A stretch of 64,000 nt of DNA, taken from contig BTRK01000003.1 of the NCBI GenBank assembly GCA_036245805.1, positions 14,672,464 to 14,736,463 on the forward strand, given 5' to 3'. A model generated the notes under the pieces. The model was not told the DNA's origin and did no database searches. It saw only the letters and a program-made list of their open reading frames with translations. The position numbers and the translations under genes were made by a program. This document shows positions 1 to 10,500 of the stretch, piece after piece. Numbering within the stretch: the stretch's first letter is position 1; every line of letters starts with the position of its first letter. The stretch comes from Pristionchus mayeri (taxonomy: Eukaryota; Nematoda; Chromadorea; Rhabditida; Neodiplogasteridae).

Positions 1-1220
1 TTTATTTCCCTTCTTCTGACAATAAAGCACAAGAGCAAAATCAAACATATGCACCATTGTTATCTACGACAAATCTCCAACGTTCAGGCAACTTATGGAT
101 TCCCTCCTTATAGAACCCATCTCGGCGCGAATTAAAATATTGCTTGAGTGCGGCCTCGATCGCCCCACGGGAAATGAAGGATCTCTGATCGAGATGACGG
201 GTCAGATCCGAGAACAACCAATAATCCGAAGGGGCCAAGTCAGGAGAATACGGTGTATGAGGGAGAACCATCCAGCCTTATTTGGACAGCTCCTGCTTGA
301 CCTGCCGTGCAACATGGGGTCGGGCGTTATCGTGTTGATAGTACACTTTCTTGCCGTTCAGGGCAGATTGTGCGAATTTCTTCTTGAGATTCCGTAGTTG
401 TTTAGTGTAGACATATTCAGTAATTATCCGCTTCTCGGGTAGGAGCTCCCAGTAAATCGGGCCATCCACCCCCCACCAGGCAGAGAGCAAGATTTTCATA
501 GGGTGAAGGCCAGGCTTTGCGACGTCCTGTGGGGTCTCATTGACATCCACCCACTGTGCCCTCCTATGGTGATTCTCATAGCAGACCCACTTCTCGACCC
601 CTGTTATGAGACGGTCCAACCATCGATCTCCAGCGTGAAGAGTGAGTAGAGAAAGGGAATCGTCGACACGGTGGTCAAACTGGTCTTGGGTCAATTTGTG
701 GGGTATGAAACGGCCTAGCTTCTTCTTCTTGCCAATGGAGACCAATCATTTTACGATGGTGCTTTGCGATACCCCAAGTGTGGCTGCCATGTCGCGGGTA
801 TTTGGGAAGGATCCAATTCCACTACGATCCGTAGCGCATCCAAATCCAGCTCGGGTGGCCTCCCAGACCGGTCATGATCATCCATGGAAAAGTCCCCCTT
901 CTCGAAGAGTTGGTACCAATTGCGCATGGTCTGGTAGTGAGTGGCATATGAATCGTACACTTCAGCCAACTGACGTTCCTATTCCTTCATTGTAGTGTGA
1001 GAGAGAAATACGAATAACAGAACGTTGCGGATGTGCAAGGCCGTGGGAACAAACATCGTGGTCTTACTAGTGGCAGAATGAAAGGCGTGGAATGGGGAGT
1101 TGTTGACCACATAGTCCCTTTGTCATGTGTTATTGACTAGAGGCGAGGGAACACCAAAGGTATCCTGCACTGAGCAGTGATCGAGCAAAACAGTGGATAA
1201 AGACTTTCTGTTCAACCTAA
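1..1220 (-). mobile_element. mariner element 1, left end cut by window
   Basis: This is a DD34D mariner-type DNA transposon. The right terminal inverted repeat (ending TTCTGTTCAACCTAA at 1220) is followed by the TA target duplication at 1221-1222. The window opens about 31 bp inside the left end, judged against the full copy at 20706-21958. The transposase reads on the - strand in three frames: helix-turn-helix and RSGRP linker at 751-969, middle part at 278-745, C-terminal part at 41-271. The last two catalytic positions are visible (HDNARPH and PYSPDLAPSDYW). The first lies in ITGVEKW, where families normally have GDEKW. It is a dead copy. Confidence 0.93.
41..969 (-). pseudogene. mariner transposase, frameshifted
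   Basis: The transposase would cut and paste its own element at TA dinucleotides. Reading from 969 downwards: an N-terminal DNA-binding part with WYQLFEKGDFSMDD and RSGRPPELD, a frameshift near 751, then the catalytic core including ITGVEKWVCYEN, HDNARPH and YSPDLAPSDYWLF, with a stop and frame change near 275. The Asp of the usual GDEKW motif is Val. The second mariner in this window has the same substitution. No functional protein can be made. Confidence 0.9.
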
Positions 1221-2540
1221 TAAAAGAATTCCCTCATTCCGAGTTTGTTGTCTTTATCGAGTATGTTTCAAGTGCGCGCTAAATATTAATCAACTGATCG
1301 GCTATGTAGCGAACCTGAAACCTACTCGATTCAAATGATACAATCAACGAACACTCAAAATCGAGTCATTTCTCGCCGCGTTTCCGGTAAGATCAGGTCG
1401 GAATGAGTGATTTCCCTCTAAAAAGAACGATCCGTTTTTTGCTATAGACCTAATTTAAGGAAAAAAATTCGATGCCAATTTTTTTTCTTGGGTAGATCTT
1501 ATAAATTCCAACAATATATCAAAAAATTAGATGGGTTAAATTTTTAGTTTTCGAATAAAAAATCCATGAAATTTTGCATAAAAAATAAAAGATACAATTT
1601 GCATAAACAAGGATCGATTCAGAGCACCATGTTTAGACCAAAACTAAGTTTTCATAAGATTTGGGTGTGTTTTCACCGAGTAGTGCTCAAATATGTATTC
1701 GTATGAACAAAATTATGATACATGTAATTATGCTAATTAATTGTTTCAGGTCATCTCGTTTGCACAAATCGAAGTAGAACCCCTTTGGCTATCAGATTAT
1801 GTTAAAAACCCAAAGTGCATGTTTTTGATGTACTCTTTTATTGGAAAAATCTGCGGTTCTTAGGCGAATGCACTGATATCAGCTCCCCGATGAGCTCAAA
1901 TGCCGGCTTTGGGTTCAAAATGTGCGGAAAATTATTTCAAGCAACTTTTATGTTAACATGAAGTTGCTTGGACAACAATTTCATATTTAAACAAATGAAA
2001 AAAGTGATTTCGCCATGATAAAACAAATTCTAGCGGCTCGGGGACCCCCCCCCTTTCCGCGTAATCAGATACCATTTTTAGAATCTATGTACATTAGTCT
2101 ATCAGGAAAAAAATTGAGCCGAGCCATGTAGGGGTGGGAATTGGCCTTAGTGCAGCAAAAATGCTCTCCAAGTTGAATATTTCAAATTTTCAAAATGTTC
2201 ATTCTTTAAGATAGACGCTCAATTATTCATTCTTTCGATGTTTGAATACATTTACTCATAGACTGAATCAAATACCGTCGAAAAAACCGAACAAATCAGC
2301 ATTTTCGAAAAATCATATTTTTCACCTCGATATTGCTCAAATTTGCACGTTGTAACATCAACATTTCGAGCCCACTCAGAGCGCTAACTATTCCCTTTCA
2401 ATAGAACATCTTGACATGAGTAACGTCAGTTGGAACACAGCGTCTCAACAATTTCGATACTCCTGATTTTCACGCACGAAAATGGAAAATCCACTGTGCC
2501 GGGTATATCAAAAAATCATTTCTGGGACTACAAAAAATGA
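1221..2540. other. AT-rich intergenic DNA with a fold-back-family relic
   Basis: No coding exon could be supported. Around 1860-1965 the sequence (GCCGGCTTTGGGTTCAAAAT followed by an AAAATTATTT tract) resembles an arm of the palindromic family seen complete at 36032-38988, so it is probably a decayed single arm. The rest is AT-rich with no recognisable structure. Confidence 0.5.
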
Positions 2541-2549
2541 GAGGTACAC

Positions 2550-3690
2550 TACAACAGAGCCGGACGTAGGGATTGCCTACAACGGCACTTGTCATTATCT
2601 GAGCTCTCTCACCGATCTGATTGCCGGCAAAATTCTCAGAATGAAGAGATGATTTATTTCGAAGATATCCCTATCGGGACGCGGTTCTCGTTTAGAACAC
2701 GCTTGTGTGCGACGCGTATTCCGACATCTCCGACACCTTAAAAAGTTTAAAGAAAAGTTATCTTTGATTGTTTTTATCTTTGATCTCTCTTGGTTCTATG
2801 TATTGATTTCTCTTTATAAGGAAATTTCCAAACGGATGTGACAAAAAAATTAGTATTATGTCGATTTTTAATGATTACTTCACTGTGGATACGGTACTCG
2901 TGCAGTGAGATGTGCAGTGCGTTTAACCTTAAAATATTGAATCATCTATCGATGCTGAAAACAAAGATGCTTCGAGAATGTGAATTTCCATAACCAAATA
3001 TCCATGTTGTAATATTGAGTTACAAAGATTTTGAGGGTACTATATCTACATGGACCAAAACGATAATATAAACTCAAGGCTTCATGTATGTGTAGAATTG
3101 GGGTGCCTATGCATGTTGTTTCGAACATATGGTGAATTAAAATCACTATCGTCATGCTGAGCAGAACTGAAATTTTTAAGTAGCACCAGTTTGGCCCCAT
3201 CGTTCACGCGGTGTCAGGGTTCAATAGTGTTTTGAAAACTACGAATACCACGCCATACAATGATGGCATGATAATAGTCAAATGTCTGATTTCCGTAGAG
3301 CACAAGCCGAAATAACTCAATTTTCGAACAACTGAGCATTTGACTGTACCTTGTGATAGCAATACCTCCAATAGAGGCTTGGCCCAATGTGCACTAAAGA
3401 GAGTATCAATGCATTCAATGAATGCATCGAAACATATGAGAATCGGTTGAAAGTAAGGGCTCGTAAATCCAAAAAAATATATAATTGCGGAAAAGGGAAA
3501 AGACTTATGGACGAACCTAATACTTCGTGAAAAATTTGCATATTTTTGAAACAAAAAGGTTGATAAATGTATTATCGATTGTTGCCAGGTCTTCACTCCG
3601 GATACGGTACTCGTACAGGCACCGTACTCTATCAGAAGAGAGATGTGCAGGTACGATTGCCTAATATTTTATATTTCTCAGACTCAGGGG
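2550..3690 (+). repeat. Duplicated exon-like module, copy A (interrupted)
   Basis: Blocks at about 2550-2885 and 3525-3690 are similar, in the same order, to the block at about 5050-5395. They share GAAAAATTTGCATATTTTTG and then an exon-like stretch after a CAG acceptor at about 3598. That stretch reads VFTPDTVLVQAPYSIRREMC and ends in a GTACGA donor. The stretch between (about 2886-3521) interrupts the module. Its right end, AAGACTTATGGACGAACCTAA plus TA, looks like a transposon terminus related to the one at 23225. Whether this was ever a gene is unknown. Confidence 0.55.
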
Positions 3691-5049
3691 AAGTCAATGT
3701 TAATGCCGAAATAGATTTCCGTAGAACTGCTAGTTATTAGAGTTCTCTTATTGGAATTCATTCCAATATTCCAATAACGCGAACAAAGGGTTCCTCTCTC
3801 AATTTCAATTTCAATAACCTCCTTTGTTCTCCTGATGAAATCCTGACGTTACTCAATCTATTACCGTATCCCTGCAGATCTCTACGGAAGTTGCGTGCGG
3901 TTCTGGAAGTGCGCGGAGGGAGAGGCTGCGACTGCAGTGAGAGGCTCCGACCCATTCTGGATAATCGCCACTGCTATCAGGTACGTTATTATACGGTAAG
4001 GGTACATGATGATTGCGGTAGTGGTTGGGTGTGGTAGCATAACTATTTGAACATTTTTATATTCCATAATTGTTTTTTATTTATCACCCATGAAAGAGGA
4101 ACAATTGAACCCCAGCGACGTAATTGGGTTAGTAGATTGCATGAAACGGGAACTCGGAATGTTCATAATGGATGTTGCTCATCTGGCGATGAAACGTGGC
4201 TATGAAGTCTATTATCGTAATCAGCCTTGCAAAATGGGAGGAGTTTAACGATATTGTGTGTGCATGGTATCAGAAAAGCTCGGACCACGTATGTTGATGC
4301 TTCTTTCAGTTTGTACGCGATTTCGCAAACGATAATATCGTGGTTTCGATATTGAATTATCAAGAGAGTGAACCAGGTGATATGTTACGTCCGCTGGAGT
4401 GAAATAAATATAAATTAAATGCGCTTCATTGTAAACGTTTCGTGGAGCGTAATGATGTGATGGCTGATCAACTTCCAGACATCGGTCAGGTATTCAGGGC
4501 ACTAGGTGAGATGAGAATTATGACGTTATGTCACCTTTGATATATCAAGGGACTACCCAGACGATGCTGCCCACGATCGGATATTTTATATGTTTAGAAA
4601 TCGAGGTGGGTGATTGTGTTATTTACCTATCAGCAAGGAAAGTGACACTGGACTAGGCGGGCTCACTTGGTGGAAGTAGATTAGATGAAACGGGAACTCG
4701 ACATGCACATCTTTTGATTTTTTTTCCAGTCTCTAGTTGACCTGTGTTGGTCGGTGTTTCTTGAATTCAAAATTTAAAAAAAATATATGTAGGTTCTGTT
4801 CTCATGACGTGTACCCTATCTCCCGTTTGTAGAACAAGTAGTTGTAGTGAAACATTGTTCCGGATGGCGGATTTCGCTGATTTTGGTATCATGTTTCAGT
4901 GGTTTGTCAAATTTAAAAATTTTACAATGAGAGCAATTATCGAGAGTTGTGCGGGTCAAAAACAAACAAATAAATACACAGCTTTGTAGATACGTTACAT
5001 TAGAAAAGAAGGAAGTGATGGCATATCAAAAATCACCCTCGTCATTGTA

Positions 5050-5560
5050 CGTTCTATCTCAACAGTCAGATGAGAGGGATAGTTTGGACGATTTCTTGCG
5101 ATGCTAGCCCCATTTTCACGCGGTCGCCGTCGAGATGAGGCTCCTATGCGATCTGATGTTTCCGACACCTAACAAGTTTGATCTTGATCACTCTTCTCTA
5201 TTATCTGTTCATTCCATTAATTACTTCACCACTATGTGAAAAATTTGCATATTTTTGAAACAAAAAGGTTGATAAATGTATTATCGATTGTTGTCAGGTC
5301 TTCGCTCCGGATACTGTACTCGTCCAGGCACCGTTCTCCATGAGAAGAGAGATGTACAGGTACGATAGCCTAATATTTTATGTTATATTTCTCAGGCAAG
5401 ACAATTCCAATGTTGAAGTAGAATTTCGTAGAACTAGTGATTATCGGGACACATTGCGGATTTTATCGATTGGTTGGTTTATGTTTCAGTGGTTTGTCAC
5501 ACATTGCGGATTTTATCGATTGATTGGTTCATGTTTCAGCGGTTTGTCAAAGTGAAACAT
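5050..5560 (+). repeat. Duplicated exon-like module, copy B
   Basis: This is the uninterrupted counterpart of the block at 2550-3690. After a CAG acceptor at about 5298 the exon-like reading is VFAPDTVLVQAPFSMRREMY, ending in GTACGA. After a TTTCTCAG acceptor a second piece contains SNVEVEFRRTSDY. Copy A has the counterpart EIDFRRTASY. A 40-nt direct repeat (TTGCGGATTTTATCGATTG with GTTTCAG) follows at about 5455-5540. I do not recognise the protein family. Confidence 0.5.
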
Positions 5561-5929
5561 GCTACCATCGAATTAGTGGTGAATGCTGAGTTCCGTCAAA
5601 AAAAAATATTAAAGCAAAGTTCTGCAGAGAAGCTGTAGCAGAGCCGGATGAAGGGATCGCTTGGTTCTAAATGACTCTCCGTATTCTGTATGCACTCCAC
5701 CGGTCAGACGGGAGAGCACGCATTATGATGTGACGAGTTCTTACAAAGCTATCCCTGTAATCACGACGCGATCACTGTCGAAAAGACGCTCTTGTGCGAC
5801 GCTCACTCCGGCTTCTCCAACTCATGCAGACTTTGACCTTTGATCTTTGATCTCTGCTCTATGTGTGTTCTATTTCTTGCACTCTGTGTGATCAACAAAA
5901 TTGTAAAATAAAAAAAAAGAATAACAAAT

Positions 5930-7150
5930 ATTTTATCGATTAATTTCTACATTAGAGCGGATACGGTACTCGCTCAGTTACCGTACGAGATGTACAGGCA
6001 CAGCAGCCAAGCAAATAGCTTTTTTTTATTAAGACAAAATCTTCACTGTGAATACAGGTAGGGACCACAAGGGGTATAGCCGAAATGAAGCCATGCCTCC
6101 CAAACTATGCTCAACATAACCGCTGTGGTCCTAACATGATCATACTTTTGGCCGTTTGTCGATATCTCATCTCTGAATGGCGCTAGAGCTGAAGATGTGT
6201 TTGAAAAGACATCAACGGAGAGTGGGGGAAAGCGAGACGACGAAGAAAGGGGCGGAGTCAATTCCGATACCTTCCCAGTCAAATTGCAAAAATTTTGGGC
6301 AGGGCTTCGCCCTTTCCCTACTTCGCCTCACCCCTGCGAGGGGAGACGGGAATGCGCTGCAATCGCGCTCTTTCGTATGAGCAATCGCTCTCTGCACGCG
6401 CCGGGTCAGAGACGAGCGAGAGGAGAGGGAGGAGAGGGAGAGAAGGAGGCGGCGATCTTTTATCCCAGGCACCGACTAGTTTACTTCGAATCACGGACCG
6501 GAAAATCAATATTTTTCGATTTTCTTTGGCCAATTTGTTTGAATGGTTGCTGGCTATCATATTTTCACTATGCAAAACTTGTATCATAATTTCACTGCTC
6601 ACGCATATCAAAAATCTGTGAAAAATGACGGATCGCGTAACAAAGTTCGAATTTTCAACACCACAACTGCAAAATCTGTTTTTTGAATAGTCACATATCG
6701 AAAGCACATGGGAAGAGCTTTCTAATTCTTTTTTGATCAAGTCATTTGGTTAAGAATGAACGCTGTGATTGCTCTGTCTTGCTTTCGAGGGGGCATCGTG
6801 TCAGAGGAAAGTGGGCGGAGCTTATCACGAGTATCACGAGTCAGTGGATGAAAACATACACCCCCGGGAACAATTTGCAAAAAGTTTGCAGTATTTCATC
6901 CCCGTTAAGGTGGGATACTATCCCAGACAAAACATATTGAAATTTCTATGTCATTGGTCCCAGAGCCGGCTTTTAGGAAATTTCCGGTTTTGAAACCGGC
7001 TATGCTGTATTTCAGCTCACAGTTGAGGTAGAGAGTCGGTTTTGGGCTTATCATGTTGGGAAAAATATTTCCAACAACTTCTGTGTTCAGACCTAAGTCA
7101 TCGGATATACGTTTAAAAAGATACGATTTATTATGCAAATATTGGACATT
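5930..7150. other. Intergenic DNA with repeat fragments
   Basis: A third partial copy of the CGGATACGGTACTCG module lies at about 5953-6000. At 6957-7100 the motif CAGAGCCGGCTTTTAGG with a following AAAATATTTCCAACAACTT tract is a half copy of the fold-back family at 37936-38988. Short open frames at 6200-6740 overlap on both strands in a purine-rich, low-complexity tract. They show no recognisable domain or splice structure, so I do not call them genes. Confidence 0.5.
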
Positions 7151-7515
7151 AGAAAAATCGTGGAGATTCGGCGAGATAGGTGTTTACGGATTTTTATTTC
7201 ATAATATTTAATGTTGTGCATGTATACATAAATACATAAAACTATCAAGAGTTTTGAGCAAAGCACCAAAGGCGAAATTTGGCTCTGAACGCATAAAGAA
7301 TGCGATCTTTCAGAAATTTCAATTTTGGTGTAATGTTGGCGCGCATAGCTCCTTAGCGAGGCACCTGTTTACGAAATTTTATTTCGAATAATAAAAGTAT
7401 GGAACCACATACATAAGCCAATAATATTATCATGAGTTTTGAGACACGCATCAAATGCGAAATTTGGCTCTTAAATAAAATAAAATACGCTTTCTGTGAA
7501 ATTTCCGCCTTTGGC
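7150..7515 (+). repeat. Two-copy direct repeat upstream of the M16 gene
   Basis: Two diverged copies of a module of nearly 200 bp follow each other at about 7180-7325 and 7375-7505. Both contain GAGTTTTGAG, then GCGAAATTTGGCTCT, then a CTTTC(A/T)G(A/T)GAAATTTC end. The second copy ends about 60 bp before the predicted start codon of the M16 gene, so it may be promoter or 5' leader sequence. Confidence 0.5.
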
Positions 7516-7565
7516 ATATCGAAGGCGGAATGACGTCATAGTTCTCATACGACCTGGTGTCTTGA

Positions 7566-10500
7566 ATGCAGATATTCCATGCAGGATTGGCGCTGCTTCT
7601 CGCGGGCTGTCTGCTCGTCCAGTGCGGTCGATCGAGAGCAGGGCAGATCAAGAAGGTCGAACAGGTAATGCCTATCTGCTACTTTATACTGATGATTGCG
7701 AGATCCATTCACATTATACTAAACGGAATCGTTTTCTTAAAAAGGTGGACTTATCTTAAGAGAAATGTAGGGAAGGTTTTTCGAAATGCATACTGTCTCG
7801 CGGGTCAGACCGTTGAGAGAGCACGCCGAATTAACTGCAAAACTATTCAATCGCTTTCGATTTCAGGTTGCGCCCATCCCCAAAGTTACAGTTGCTGCTG
7901 CTGCCAAGATCCCAGCCGCCAAGTCCAGATCTCGACCGGAGCCCGACTCTCGAATCGGTCGCCTCTCTCGACTCTCCAATGGCATCCTCGTGGCCACGGA
8001 GGCTTTCCGTGTGGAGACGGGCGACAAGGCATTCGTGAGTGGACATGTCGTCGGATAGAGGGATAGGAGAGAGTAGGGTTTCAATTTTCGGGTAATTTTG
8101 GCTAATTTCCGGGTGTGTTTCAGGTGCGTTACGTAGCTCATGAGTTTATCAGTTCTTCGGTGTCCCTGATACCTGAAAATTAACTGAAATTTCCTGCATA
8201 GGTAAACCCTAATTGAGAGGAGAGAAGGCACATTCCTTCTCTGCTTTGCATGCAAACATTTCGCGAATTCAATTATGCACGCATTCTATATCGGATACAT
8301 TTTAGGCACACAGAGAGAACTGAGAGAGATTGTGGGAGACTCGGAATAATGAAATAACTAGCGCAATCTTCAGGTCTCCGTCACAGTCGGCATCGGCTCT
8401 CGACACGAGACCGAACAACTCAACGGCCTCGCCCACTTCACCGAGCACATGCTCACTATGGTGGGTGTGATCTTTGTTATTTGGCTTGATTTCTGTTCTC
8501 CAATAATGCTCATAGAGTGTTTAATCTTCTATTCGTAATATTAAAATTCTCATGTGCATAATTATATTATGGACATTCTAAATGAAACAGGGAATCAAAT
8601 TCCAGTTAAACCTCATCTAATCGTGCACAGTATTAAGCCCCGTGCAATTCGCGGGGCGTTTGCAAGAGAAAGGGAGAGAGGGGGACTCGAACCCCGGACT
8701 GGTGGATTGGCAGGCAAACATATTTACCACTGCACCATAGCGCTATCATTGGCGATCCTGTGCAAATGATAACATGAAGGACTTAGTTGACCAGAATACA
8801 TAGTTTGCGTGTGCCTTTCTTTATATCCCGTTCTTTTCTCATTACTTAGTGGAGGTGGACAGTCCTTCCGATTGCTATGCCGAGGGTATATGAGATCAAT
8901 ATTTGGATTCTCGCATTAAATATTTTATCAAAGCGAAATTTTGTAAAACAACAATGAATGCAGCTAATAAGCCACTGACCTGAACAAGTTATGAAAAACA
9001 TGGGAAATTGCAGAGCAATTTAAAGAACATAAATGATAAACACAGGAAGAAACGGATTATATGATTTAAAAAAATTTGTGGGACCAATCATGCAATATTT
9101 CTAAAGAAGTATACCAGATAAATTTACCAAAGAACTCTATAAAATTTCTATGTAAAATAGAGAAAAAAATGTGCTAAAACAACTGAAAAAAATTTGAGCA
9201 ATTTTCGAAAATAATCTATATGGGGATCTATTGGTAATATTAAGATGATCTATACAATGACAAACCAGTTAACCAGTATATAATTTAAAGACAATTAAAG
9301 AGGAATTATCGGAACGCTACCTCAATCTATCCATTGATGAGAGATGGGAAGGAGTACGGTAGTCTTCTCCTCTTCCCCTCCTCTCTTCCCTCTCCCTCTC
9401 TCCCTCTCCTTTCCTTGCATGTGAGTCGATTCTAAAAGAGAAGGAACACTAAATTGTATACATAGGGTCCATTTGCAAACATGATCAATACGGTACCATT
9501 AAGCACTCTCAACCGAAGGATTCTATTGATGAAAGAAAAAAATTATCCAAAGTATATAATGTCTACCACCGGGAAAATGCTTATCGATAATTGATGAGTT
9601 TGATATACCTCTCTCGATCCCTCTGTCGATCTTCTCTCCCTTCACGACGAGTCCTTGACGATTCTCCCCTTCCCCTCTCCATTTCGTCCCTCCAACTCGC
9701 CTCGCCCTTCTTCTCTTTGTCGTTTCTCACAACAGTTCTGCAAATTGCATAATACATAAATGAAAGATCTCACAAAATGTAAACGAAAATCAACTAACTA
9801 CTGAAACAACTGTTCCAAAGCCACACTTTCCCAACTTTATATTGTTAACAGACTATTTTCTCTCCTTTCATTATCAACTCTTCAGATACCTGGGAATAGG
9901 TCCTCCTCCTCCTCTGATTCTCCCTTCTCTCTCTCCAAGGGGAACTTCGGATGGAGTCTTTCTCTTCCTTCTCTTCACCATACTTCCTTCTGTCGTCCTT
10001 CGACCATGTGATCTGGAAAAGGATTCTTTAGATCAAAGATTAAACTAATTGAACTGACATCAATCTCGAAACTACAAGATGTTCGCACATAATTCGCTGT
10101 AGTTTCTTTCCAGGACAAGAGAAGCAACGGAATTGGCGTAAATATCTATTGAAAAGGGCATGGAAGTGTTCTATCGATTGTTCGGAAACCAGTCCAATTG
10201 TTTCAAAGAGAGATGCATACGTGAGGAGATGCGAGGAAATATAATGGACTTTAACCGCTTGATCTGCATTAGGGAAAAGTGATCTATAGGAAGACGAGAA
10301 AACGGAAACTGCAGACTTGAGCTTATCCATCTCTTCGTCAGAGAGAAAATTGGGCTTAGCAAGAGCGAGAATATCTCGCATAGAAGTCAGCGCATTCCAG
10401 AGATCGCCTTTCTTCTCCATCCCTATTATATGAAAGAGAATATTGATATTGCTGTCCTTAATTGCTTCTCTCACTTCTCTTCCACTATAGACTTGGAACC

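Noticed and set aside
3204..3596. 130-codon - strand frame
   Set aside because: Lies across the transposon terminus and repeat block at 3495-3600; composition and position suggest chance.
6177..6740. Several overlapping frames of 60-140 codons
   Set aside because: Both strands are open in the same purine-rich, low-complexity tract; no domain, start context or splice continuity.
8673..8747. Functional tRNA-Gly gene
   Set aside because: A- and B-box-like sequences are present, but the acceptor and D stems do not pair.
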